A stretch of DNA of 35,493 nucleotides from an uncultured Bacteroidales bacterium. Lineage in GTDB: Bacteria; Bacteroidota; Bacteroidia; Bacteroidales; F082. Location: NCBI GenBank assembly GCA_946610645.1, contig CAMOCK010000188.1:1-35493 (forward strand). The letters run 5' to 3'. The notes under the pieces were generated by a model that saw nothing but the letters and a program-made list of their open reading frames with translations, was not told where the DNA came from and did not search any database. Position numbers and translations under genes: made by a program. Position 1 is the stretch's first letter; every line of letters begins with the position of its first letter. Shown piece by piece: positions 26,001 through 32,714 of this stretch.

Positions 26001-27406
26001 CCTACAACGGATATGAGTTTGCAGGCTGGAGCGACGGCTCGAGTGAAAACCCGCATGTGGTGACAGTGACAGGCAACGCCACCTACAAAGCCATCTTCAA
26101 TGCTGTTGGCTCCATCTACTACACCGTCAAAGTACAAGCCAGCCCTGCCGGTGCCGGATCGGTTAGCGGCGCAGGCTCCTACGAGGAAGGCACCGTCATC
26201 ACGCTGACGGCCACACCCAACGAAGGCTACACCTTTAGCCGCTGGAACGACGGCAACACCCAGAACCCGCGCACGGTGACTGTGCTCAGTAACATGAGTT
26301 TCACGGCCTTCTTCACATCCAACACATACACCATTACGGCCAACGCCAGCCCCGACAACGGCGGCTCTGTGACTGGCGGCGGCAGCTATGCCTACGGTGC
26401 CTCGGCCACTCTGCAAGCCATCGCCAACAAAGGCTTCACGTTCATGCAATGGAGCGATGGCGTGGTGAGCAACCCGCGCATCGTCACCGTGTATGGCAAT
26501 GCCACCTACACAGCCCTGTTCCTCGGTGCCGGCGGTGTAACCTACACGCTGACGGTGACCTCTAACTATCCTGAACTGGGCAGCGTCACGGGCAGCGGCA
26601 CCTATCCCGCCGGCGCCTCGGTGGAAATCGCCGCTTTCCCCATGCCAACCGCAGCCTTCTTGAAGTGGAGCGACGGTAACACCGACAACCCGCGCACAGT
26701 GTTAGTGAACAGCAACAAGGAGTTTGTGGCCGAATTCGCCGCTGTGAACACCTATACCATCACCGTGGAGAGCGCCAACCCGACCATGGGCAAGGTGAAC
26801 GGAGGTGGCACCTTCACGCAAGGCTCCACCACCGAGATTAGTGCCGTGGCATTCGATGGCTATGTGTTCACCTCCTGGAATGACGGCAACACCGACAACC
26901 CACGCACCATCACCGTGACTGGCAACGCCACCTACACGGCACATTTTGCCGCCAGCACAGTGGTTACCCACACCGTCACCCTAATCTGCAACACAACGGA
27001 AGGCTCGGTGAGCGGCGGCGGCGTGTATTTGCACGGCCAAGAAGCCTACCTGCAAGCCTTCCCGAATGACGGCTTCTTCTTCGACAAGTGGAACGACGGC
27101 AACACCAACAATCCGCGCACCATCACTGTGACTTCCGACCTCACCCTTGTGGCCTTCTTCAAAGGCACGGGCGGAGGCGAGAACGAGACCGATCTCTACG
27201 CCCTCTATCCCAACCCCGCCACGGAGAGCATCCGCATCGAGGGCATTGAAGCCAACACATCCATCGAGATCTACAACAGCCTGGGCGATTTGGTCAAAGT
27301 GGTCAATGCCGGTCCCAGCCAGGAAATCGGCATCCGAGACCTTGCCTCGGGCCTCTACCTCGTGCGATTCAACAACGTGTCGCTGAGGTTTGTCAAGACC
27401 CTGTAA
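23069..27406 (+). CDS. Large T9SS-exported surface protein: predicted propeller, two jelly rolls, ten repeats
   Basis: A 1445-residue protein with a signal peptide (MKKRILLTCLSVLLFTGMSVAQ). Residues about 23-330 carry seven VYKNG/IWKNG-type motifs (VYKNGTMLY, IWKNSTVL, VWKNGVQLY, IWKDGSVLY and others) spaced as in a seven-bladed beta-propeller. Two choice-of-anchor J / MAM-like jelly rolls follow (about 333-490 and 495-655, e.g. GWYIDNVSV and NWFIKDVRV). Ten InlB-type repeats of about 70 residues occupy 660-1364. A T9SS sorting domain begins YPNPATESIRIEG (Tyr1380) and ends SLRFVKTL. It is probably an adhesin or surface scaffold; no catalytic motif is seen. A shortened relative lies at 27957-29783. 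A hairpin and a strong terminator follow the stop. Confidence 0.9.
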   Translation: MKKRILLTCLSVLLFTGMSVAQDVYSSGYYIGTNGAHRAAVYKNGTMLYDSSPGFERRCTSSDVVFHNGDVYWAVNMVEYSGTADDAYVYKNGDFFLTPSSYPSFLNGIYIHDLFAGNNLFAAGYKTTNGKKVAVLWRNSDGTPINTLGNGSSDSEAICGTTFANSTYVGGYQGSSGMIWKNSTVLKQIANTKILDITTYDGRLWFVGKEGSALKVWKMDTDGTNLEVKYTLVSSGAEPLASICIDANDVYVSSFGGEFQDVVWKNGVQLYTTGGYFYSVTANTNGVYYCGTQGGTGRIWKDGSVLYSPYQCNEVFGIYVAEPECTSSAIRDLPFTDGFENGNTSWHCWTTIDVDNNNGGNHFIPFWDRRSGGNNGTTATGDYCAYHGWGTGTQEGWLISPQLFLQPGRDQTQLTFDMYGLGDENEGTRSVYISTTDMNPSSFTQVWTSNSPAQWANITIDLKAYQGHAVYIAFKIMGNFHGWYIDNVSVTESWTPGSNYNVPYTYTFSDWPWQSTAWYNIDYDKSGGKKCWQYNSTENCAYHPYGQSGIAQHGCLYSPNITLPAGHDYVLKFKTKSTSSGSNMSNKVYLRQDGTGTPATEQYGTMIWSDNQFSSSWTEVEVPLSAYAGHVISLEFNYQGTYAHNWFIKDVRVEQTIVQYTITANSNNNAWGTVTGGGTYNNGATCTLKATPESGYQFQSWKKNGEVVSTSPTYSFTVTESATYTAQFGEIPINYYTITVNASPAEGGSVTGGGTYQEGSSITLTATANAGYNFSQWNDGSTDNPRIVTVTSDATYTAQFTQNTYTVSVYANPVDGGTVTGGGTYTHGQTATLTATPNTDFEFQGWSDGSTDNPYTVTVTADATYTATFSEVGAIYYTIAVNAEPAEGGSVTGGGTYEEGTTVTLTATANEGYTFEGWSDGITQNPRTVTVTGNMNFTARFLLNQYTITVEANPATAGSVSGGGTYSYGSTATLRATAYNGYEFAGWSDGSSENPHVVTVTGNATYKAIFNAVGSIYYTVKVQASPAGAGSVSGAGSYEEGTVITLTATPNEGYTFSRWNDGNTQNPRTVTVLSNMSFTAFFTSNTYTITANASPDNGGSVTGGGSYAYGASATLQAIANKGFTFMQWSDGVVSNPRIVTVYGNATYTALFLGAGGVTYTLTVTSNYPELGSVTGSGTYPAGASVEIAAFPMPTAAFLKWSDGNTDNPRTVLVNSNKEFVAEFAAVNTYTITVESANPTMGKVNGGGTFTQGSTTEISAVAFDGYVFTSWNDGNTDNPRTITVTGNATYTAHFAASTVVTHTVTLICNTTEGSVSGGGVYLHGQEAYLQAFPNDGFFFDKWNDGNTNNPRTITVTSDLTLVAFFKGTGGGENETDLYALYPNPATESIRIEGIEANTSIEIYNSLGDLVKVVNAGPSQEIGIRDLASGLYLVRFNNVSLRFVKTL
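25046..27160 (+). repeat. Ten InlB-like repeats in a two-repeat higher-order array
   Basis: Each unit reads roughly YTITVxAxPxxGGSVTGGGTY, then EEGxxxTLTATPNxGYxFxxWxDG, then NPRTVTVTxNATYTAxF. Linkers alternate strictly between long (e.g. GEIPINYY, EVGAIYY, AVGSIYY) and short (TQNTY, LLNQY, TSNTY). The first residues of units 2, 4, 6, 8 and 10 are 735, 876, 1017, 1158 and 1300. The two-repeat period is therefore 141, 141, 141 and 142 residues (423-426 bp), a sign of growth by duplication of repeat pairs. Confidence 0.92.
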
Positions 27407-27418
27407 GCATCAACATTT

Positions 27419-27446
27419 GGTAGAGCCGGAGTCCTCCGGCTCTACC
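27419..27446. repeat. Palindrome of the GTAGAG...CTCTAC type
   Basis: Arms GGTAGAGCCGGA (27419-27430) and TCCGGCTCTACC (27435-27446) are perfect complements around GTCC. The outer GTAGAG/CTCTAC matches the elements at 15999 and 19641, but the inner core differs (CCGGA instead of ACGCC). It starts 13 bases after the stop codon of the T9SS gene. Confidence 0.8.
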
Positions 27447-27460
27447 TTCCACATCCAAAA

Positions 27461-27495
27461 AACATTCCCGTACATTGCCACGGGAATGTTTTTTT
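27461..27495. terminator. Rho-independent terminator after the large T9SS gene
   Basis: Arms AACATTCCCGT (27461-27471) and ACGGGAATGTT (27480-27490) are perfect 11-bp complements around an eight-base loop. A T run follows and an A run precedes the stem. It separates the large T9SS gene from the next transcript. Confidence 0.93.
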
Positions 27496-27527
27496 GTGCC
27501 CTGTCGCTGTCCAATTTCGTTTTTTTT

Positions 27528-27535
27528 TAATTTTG
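27528..27535 (+). promoter_or_regulatory. Promoter -7 box of the 120-residue protein gene
   Basis: TAATTTTG fits TAnnTTTG and ends 27 bases before the ATG at 27563. It starts a new transcript after the terminator at 27461-27495. That transcript could continue through the second T9SS gene and the YciO-family gene. Confidence 0.6.
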
Positions 27536-27562
27536 CCGTGTCAATCCAAAACAATTAGCATC

Positions 27563-27925
27563 ATGGTAGAATTAGACGAAACCTTCGGTATTCACGACCT
27601 CGCCAACGAGGCAAAAGATGTCATCGACGAAATCTTGTACAACAAGACACGCATTTCCTCCTATCCTGGAGAAATGGTCATCACCCGCGACAAGGTATAT
27701 TTCTTTCTCGATCCCATCGACCCCGACGACCGACATTCTCTTGATTTATTCTCGAAGGATCCCAAGTCGTGGTGCATCGGCATCAACGAAATCGCCTCTC
27801 ACGGCAGGTACGGACTTGCCGGTTACAAGTTCACCCTGAACGATGGCCAAGTTATACGCTTTACCAACGTCTTCCGCAAGAAACGCGCCGAAATCGTTGA
27901 GATACTTGAAGATCGAATGAAATAA
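27563..27925 (+). CDS. Small cytosolic protein of unknown function, possibly PH-like fold
   Basis: A 120-residue acidic protein beginning MVELDETFGIHDLANEAKD. The ATG at 27563 lies just after a TAnnTTTG promoter box, whereas the longer frame from 27494 runs through the terminator. An N-terminal helix is followed by a run of predicted strands (GEMVITRDKVYFFLDP, SWCIGINEIASHG, LAGYKFTLNDGQVIRFTNVF) and a C-terminal helix (KKRAEIVEILEDRMK). Strand-rich with a closing helix is what PH/GRAM-like domains look like, but I cannot confirm it. There is no signal peptide or membrane segment. The next gene begins 31 bases downstream without a visible promoter, so the two probably share an mRNA. Confidence 0.8.
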   Translation: MVELDETFGIHDLANEAKDVIDEILYNKTRISSYPGEMVITRDKVYFFLDPIDPDDRHSLDLFSKDPKSWCIGINEIASHGRYGLAGYKFTLNDGQVIRFTNVFRKKRAEIVEILEDRMK

Positions 27926-27956
27926 ACAACACTAAGCAAACCTAACACCTTAAATA

Positions 27957-29783
27957 ATGAAAAAACACCTACTACTTCTCCTGTCTGCGATAGCTTTCAC
28001 AAGCATAAGCATGGCCCAAGACATCTGGTTGGGCACATCCCAAACCGACAGCAACGGCAAGAGCTTCTACACTTTGAGCAAGAACGGAACCGTTATGCAA
28101 ACCCACCAAAACCCAGCCTTCAGCTATGAGATGACCGACTTGATTGCCGTCGGGAACGGCGACGTTTATTACCTCAACCATATCATGCCCGCAGGCAACG
28201 ATCCGATGCAGCAACGCACCGAGGTTCGCGTCCAATCCGGCGACGACAACGAAGTCGTGTATGAATGCCCTACTGGACAAGGCATTCACCTCAAGGACTT
28301 GGCTTTCGAGAATGGCGACATCTATGCCTGTGGCAGCTTCCTTGGCAATGACGGGATCCGCTACGCCCACATCACCAAAAGCGGCGAGGTTTTCCACCAA
28401 AGCGAACAGGACGGCTACTATAGCGACATGCACGGCATCACCGTGCACGAAGGCGACGTGTTCACGTGTGGCGGTCGGTCGTTCACATCTGGAGCCTCCG
28501 ACGAAACCAGCCTTTACCCGCAGGTGTGGAAAAACGGCTCTCCCCTGGCAGTGGCCAGCGAACACAATGGCGTTGCCTACGACATCGCAATCTACGGTCC
28601 GGAAGTTTTCGTTTGTGGCAAGGTGTTCATCGGCGGCCTGTGGAAAGGTGCGCTGTGGATCACCACTTACGACATTGTTCGTCCCCTCGTTCTGATAGAC
28701 GTCGTTTCCGACAACGAATCGGTTTGCAACAAACTCAGCTTCGACGGAGGCAACATCTATGTCTCGTATGAGGTGGACGGCATCGAATCAGGAGTGTGGA
28801 AATGCAATGTGGGCACCTATACGCCCGTGAAACATTTCACCTATGAGGCCTCTTGTGCAAGCTGTGGAAACATCGTTGCCAACAACCACGGCATCTTCAC
28901 CACTGCCGACGACGAGGCAACGTACTACCTTGACGGTGAAGCCGTTGCCACTCCCGTCGAAGCCCCTATCCATAAGATCGCCGTGCACTGTCCAAGGCAA
29001 AACACGGTTTACGAACTGCCTTTCGTCGACCAATTCGAGAATTCATTTGTGGCAACGACCCATTGGGACGACTGGTTCTCCTACGATTATGACAACCACA
29101 ACAGCACCAACAAATCGTATTGGCACAGAGTGGATTATAGCGGAAACGAAGAATATGCCGTGATGCATGGCTATAACGGCGAAACCATGCAAAGCGGCGA
29201 CCTCTGCTCACCCGCCATCAGGATACCAAGCGACGTTTACGCCAAGTTGGGATTCGCAATGCAAATCGGATACTTACAATATTACAATGACGGCAGTTCC
29301 TCTGTTTGGATCATTGAGGACGACGGGACTCCGTTGACCGACGACAACTATACGGATTTCCCAAAAACAAAAATCTGGAGCGTGGATGAAATAGTCGACA
29401 CCCTATTCTCAGACGTTTGGTACCAAATCGAGATAGACCTTACGGAATACAAGGGGAAGACCATTCGCGTGGTATTCAACTACGAAGGGAAAGATGCCCA
29501 TAAATGGTTTATCGATGAGGTTAGTGTATGGAGAGACTCGTATGAAGCCACCCAAGAACATGCTTCAGACGTCATGGCCATTTATCCCAACCCTGCCTCG
29601 GAGAGAATCCGCATAGAAAGCCTTCAAGCCGAGAGCAAGGTGGAAATCTGCAACGTCATGGGCGGACTGGTGAAGGTCGTCGAAGCCAAGCCCAACAAGG
29701 AAATAGACATCAGCGACTTGGCCGAGGGCGTTTATATGTTGCGCTGTGGCAATGCCACAATGAAATTTGTCAAGGCATTGTAA
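27957..29783 (+). CDS. T9SS-exported protein: predicted propeller and jelly roll
   Basis: A 608-residue relative of the 1445-residue protein upstream. The signal peptide (MKKHLLLLLSAIAFTSISMAQ) is followed by seven short KNG/SGE/WKNG motifs (SKNGTVMQT, ITKSGEVFH, VWKNGSPLA, GVWKCNVGT, YYLDGEAVA and others) across residues 25-345. A choice-of-anchor J / MAM-like domain spans about 354-524 (ELPFVDQFENSF to KWFIDEVSVW). A T9SS sorting domain begins YPNPASERIRIES (Tyr543) and ends TMKFVKAL. It lacks the second jelly roll and all ten repeats of its relative. Cys residues near 300 (CASCGN) could pair. The product is probably surface-exposed; the ligand is unknown. The YciO-family gene starts 11 bases after the stop. 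Confidence 0.9.
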   Translation: MKKHLLLLLSAIAFTSISMAQDIWLGTSQTDSNGKSFYTLSKNGTVMQTHQNPAFSYEMTDLIAVGNGDVYYLNHIMPAGNDPMQQRTEVRVQSGDDNEVVYECPTGQGIHLKDLAFENGDIYACGSFLGNDGIRYAHITKSGEVFHQSEQDGYYSDMHGITVHEGDVFTCGGRSFTSGASDETSLYPQVWKNGSPLAVASEHNGVAYDIAIYGPEVFVCGKVFIGGLWKGALWITTYDIVRPLVLIDVVSDNESVCNKLSFDGGNIYVSYEVDGIESGVWKCNVGTYTPVKHFTYEASCASCGNIVANNHGIFTTADDEATYYLDGEAVATPVEAPIHKIAVHCPRQNTVYELPFVDQFENSFVATTHWDDWFSYDYDNHNSTNKSYWHRVDYSGNEEYAVMHGYNGETMQSGDLCSPAIRIPSDVYAKLGFAMQIGYLQYYNDGSSSVWIIEDDGTPLTDDNYTDFPKTKIWSVDEIVDTLFSDVWYQIEIDLTEYKGKTIRVVFNYEGKDAHKWFIDEVSVWRDSYEATQEHASDVMAIYPNPASERIRIESLQAESKVEICNVMGGLVKVVEAKPNKEIDISDLAEGVYMLRCGNATMKFVKAL

Positions 29784-29794
29784 ACATTGACCCC

Positions 29795-30415
29795 ATGTCG
29801 ATACTCAAACTCTATCCAACCAATCCCAACCCGCGCTACGTCAAGATGATTCTCGAATGCTTGGCTGACGGCGGTGTGATCATCTTCCCGACCGACACGC
29901 TCTACGGACTTGGCGGTTGCATCAACAATCCACGCACTTTCGAGCGCATCTGCCAAATCAAAGGCATTCGCAAGGAGAAGGCCAACTTCTCTTTTATCTT
30001 CCACGACCTCAGTATGTTGAGCGAGTTCACCAAACCCATCAACAACGACGTGTTCAAGATGATGAAACGCAACCTGCCTGGACCGTTCACATTCATTTTG
30101 GAGGCCAACAACAACATTCCACGCATCTTCCAAAGCAAGAAGAAGACCATCGGCATCCGCATCCCCGACGAGCCTATCATCACCAACATCGTCAGGGAAT
30201 TCGGCTCGCCGATTATGACCACCTCGCTCGCCGACGTGGAGGACGACATCAATCCCTACCTCACCGACCCAGAAGAGATTTACGACCGCTACAAGGAGTT
30301 GGTGGACATCGTCGTCGATGGCGGTGCCGGCGACAACGAGGAGAGCACTGTTGTGGACTGCACTGACAATGAGATCGTTATCGTCCGACAAGGCAAGGGG
30401 TTGCTTGACGAATGA
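29795..30415 (+). CDS. YciO-family Sua5/YrdC-domain protein
   Basis: A 206-residue cytosolic protein with the YrdC fold that binds ATP and tRNA-related substrates. Family segments visible are GGVIIFPTDTLYGLGG (about 26-41), the KGIRKEKANFSF region (KxR motif), LPGPFTFILEA and IGIRIPDEPI. Where Sua5/TsaC enzymes have a T-SAN motif, this protein has TTSLADVEDD, followed by DPEEIYDRY...VDIVVDGG and STVVD, as in E. coli YciO. It is therefore more likely the YciO paralogue than the threonylcarbamoyl-AMP synthase TsaC/TsaC2. YciO activity in t6A synthesis is reported to be weak or uncertain. It sits directly upstream of tRNA-Lys(UUU), a natural t6A substrate. Confidence 0.88.
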   Translation: MSILKLYPTNPNPRYVKMILECLADGGVIIFPTDTLYGLGGCINNPRTFERICQIKGIRKEKANFSFIFHDLSMLSEFTKPINNDVFKMMKRNLPGPFTFILEANNNIPRIFQSKKKTIGIRIPDEPIITNIVREFGSPIMTTSLADVEDDINPYLTDPEEIYDRYKELVDIVVDGGAGDNEESTVVDCTDNEIVIVRQGKGLLDE

Positions 30416-30457
30416 AAAAAAATTGCTTGAAAAGCGACAGGATAAAGAAAAAAGCCG

Positions 30458-30465
30458 TACTTTTG
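30458..30465 (+). promoter_or_regulatory. Promoter -7 box of tRNA-Lys
   Basis: TACTTTTG fits TAnnTTTG and ends 15 bases before the mature tRNA 5' end, a usual distance for a tRNA promoter in this group. Confidence 0.65.
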
Positions 30466-30480
30466 CACCGCAAAAAGGCT

Positions 30481-30556
30481 GACTCGGTAGCTCAGCAGGT
30501 AGAGCACAACACTTTTAATGTTGGGGTCCTGGGTTCGAGCCCCAGCCGGGTCACCA
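30481..30556 (+). tRNA. tRNA-Lys (anticodon TTT), CCA encoded
   Basis: The cloverleaf can be drawn by hand. Acceptor arms are GACTCGG / CCGGGTC with one T-G pair. The D arm is GCTCAGCAGGTAGAGC. The anticodon stem is CAACA / TGTTG with loop CTTTTAA, placing TTT at 30514-30516. The T arm is CTGGG TTCGAGC CCCAG. The discriminator A (30553) is followed by an encoded CCA. A37 of this tRNA is the expected target of the TsaD pathway. A terminator follows within five bases. Confidence 0.97.
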
Positions 30557-30560
30557 AAAC

Positions 30561-30590
30561 AGAAAATCAGCCAGTTACGGCTGATTTTCT
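30561..30590. terminator. Terminator between tRNA-Lys and dipeptidyl-peptidase III
   Basis: Arms AGAAAATCAGCC (30561-30572) and GGCTGATTTTCT (30579-30590) are perfect 12-bp complements around AGTTAC. The A/T-rich outer stem works in both directions, so it can end the tRNA transcript and the convergent DPP III operon. Confidence 0.9.
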
Positions 30591-30623
30591 TGTTTATGGC
30601 GCACGAAAATCGCACACCCTGCT

Positions 30624-32678
30624 TCAATGCGCGGCCTTCAAGAAACTGTATTCCTTGCCATATTTAAGATGTTGCGCCACGAAATCGGTAGGATATTCTA
30701 TCTTGTAGTCGGTCACGGTGCCGTTTTCGACAACGGGAACGATTTCGGGGTTGATGAAACCGCCGTAGGGCTTGAGGCCCAATGCGTTATAGCGTTCCTT
30801 CACTTCCTTGTGCAGCTCTGGATCGACCTTCACGGCGTATTTTTCAACGATGGCTTTGCCTGCGGCATAGTCGCCCTCGCTCTTGATGCGCTGGATTTCG
30901 GCCAACAGTTCGCCGAACAGTCCGCGCAAAGCCTCAAAGTCGTTGATGACGAAATAGGTCTTGCCGTTTTCCACTTTCTTCTCTATGACGTTGGCCTCCC
31001 GGCCGTGCTCGTAGCACCACTCCGAGATGAGTTTGCGGTTCTGCATGTGCGACTCGGTAACGTCTTTGCCCAACTCAACGCGAGCCAACTGCGACATCAT
31101 TCCGTTGCGAATGTAGGAACAATACTCGGACTTATAGGCCTCTGCATCAGGCATTATGTTCAGTTCCACCATCTTGGGATCGGCGAGGTAATACAAGCCA
31201 AAGAGGTCGGCGCGGGCTTCTTCCAATGTGGAGCTGAACTCCTTCAAAGCGCCTGGTTGCGTGCCTGGTAGCAGTTTGCCTGAACCGTGACCCAAGCACT
31301 CGTGAAGGTTGGTGTGAACCACGTCAGCGTCGGAGCCGTATTTCTTGCAGAGGTCGATTTCCTCTTGCGAATAGGCGAACTCGGCCAAAGCGCTCTTCGG
31401 GTTTTCGTCGGCGGCCTTGTCGTAGGCTTCCATCAGGTTGGTGATGGTCACCGACTTGGAGCCATAGTCCTTGCGAATCCAGTCGGCGTTGGGCAGGTTG
31501 ATGCCAATCGGGGGCGAGGGGAAGCAGTCGCCGCCGAGGGTGGTGACGATGATGCTCTTCGCCGAAACGCCCTTGCACTCTTTTTTCTTGAAGCGCGGAT
31601 CGACGGGCGAGTTGTCCTCAAACCATTGCGCGTTCTCGCTAATGGTGTTGGAGCGGACGGTAGCCTCCAAGTCCTTGAAATTGACGACCGATTCCCAGGT
31701 AGCCTTCATGCCCATGGGGTCGCCGTAGTCCTCGATGAAACCGTTCACGAAGTCGATGTGCGAAACGGAATCCTGCACCCAGGCAATGTTGTATTCGTCC
31801 CAAATCTTGAGGTCGCCAGTGGTGTAATACTCAATGAGTTTTTGCGTGTAGTCGCGCTGTATGTCGTTCTCTGCCACTTCGTTAGCCTTACTCAGCCAGC
31901 CGATGATGGCCGTGATGGCCTCGCCGTACAAGCCGTCGGCCTTATATACATCCTCGTAAATCTTGCCGTCTTTCTTCACCAACTTGGAGTTCAGTCCATA
32001 GGAAATCGGGGTGGCCTCGTTGGGCTTGTGCATCTTATTATAATAGGCTTCCACTTCCGCCTTGCGGATGTCGCCTTCATAGAAATTCACCGCCGAATTG
32101 ACGATGATGTCTTCCTCGCTGCTGCGGCGCACCTTGTAGAGTTCCTTGTCGAATACGACGGGCGTGAGGAAAGCGATGAAGTCTTCGACCGTTTCTCCTT
32201 CATTGAGCGGAAGCAGATTGGCATCGCTGCCTTTCACTATTTCTGCGAAATAGGCCTCGCTGATTTCGGGGAAGAACTTGTCCTCAGCATAGTGATGATG
32301 GATACCGTTGCTGAAAAACACTCTTTTGGCATAGACCACAAAATCCTGGAACTCAGCACTTTCTCTATCACCTTTGTAGGAGTTCAACACCGCCTCGACG
32401 GTCTTGCGAACCGTCAGGTTGTATTTGAAGTTCTGGTCGGCGAGGATGTCGCGACCGCATTTGGACGCCTCGCCCAGATAATAGATGTAACTCTTCTGTT
32501 GCAGCGTCAGTTGGTCCCATTCCGGGATTTGGTAACGCATGATTCTCAAGTCGGCGAACTCGTCCACCAGATACTTGAATGCTTCTTTGGGCTGGGGTTG
32601 TTCGGCAGTTTCCTCCTGTTTCGGGGCACAACTTGCCATGGCTGCAGCCATTCCAATGTAGATCATCAGTTTTTTCAT
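30624..32678 (-). CDS. Dipeptidyl-peptidase III (M49), lipoprotein
   Basis: A 684-residue zinc metallopeptidase that removes dipeptides from the N-termini of short peptides. The zinc motif is HECLGH (His459, Glu460, His464), followed 28 residues later by the third ligand Glu487 in LEEARADLFGLYYL. As I recall, the 28-residue spacing and the Cys in the motif match the Bacteroides thetaiotaomicron enzyme, whereas human DPP III has a longer gap. The N-terminus (MKKLMIYIGMAAAMASC) ends in a lipobox with Cys17, so the protein should be a membrane-anchored periplasmic or surface lipoprotein. It is the last gene of an lpxD-hydrolase-DPP III group (36-base gap from the hydrolase, no promoter seen between). 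Together with PepD and the tricorn-like peptidase it points to peptide use as a nutrient. Confidence 0.94.
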   Translation of the reverse strand: MKKLMIYIGMAAAMASCAPKQEETAEQPQPKEAFKYLVDEFADLRIMRYQIPEWDQLTLQQKSYIYYLGEASKCGRDILADQNFKYNLTVRKTVEAVLNSYKGDRESAEFQDFVVYAKRVFFSNGIHHHYAEDKFFPEISEAYFAEIVKGSDANLLPLNEGETVEDFIAFLTPVVFDKELYKVRRSSEEDIIVNSAVNFYEGDIRKAEVEAYYNKMHKPNEATPISYGLNSKLVKKDGKIYEDVYKADGLYGEAITAIIGWLSKANEVAENDIQRDYTQKLIEYYTTGDLKIWDEYNIAWVQDSVSHIDFVNGFIEDYGDPMGMKATWESVVNFKDLEATVRSNTISENAQWFEDNSPVDPRFKKKECKGVSAKSIIVTTLGGDCFPSPPIGINLPNADWIRKDYGSKSVTITNLMEAYDKAADENPKSALAEFAYSQEEIDLCKKYGSDADVVHTNLHECLGHGSGKLLPGTQPGALKEFSSTLEEARADLFGLYYLADPKMVELNIMPDAEAYKSEYCSYIRNGMMSQLARVELGKDVTESHMQNRKLISEWCYEHGREANVIEKKVENGKTYFVINDFEALRGLFGELLAEIQRIKSEGDYAAGKAIVEKYAVKVDPELHKEVKERYNALGLKPYGGFINPEIVPVVENGTVTDYKIEYPTDFVAQHLKYGKEYSFLKAAH

Positions 32679-32714
32679 TATTATTTGTTATATTTTTTAT
32701 TTATTGATTATCTG

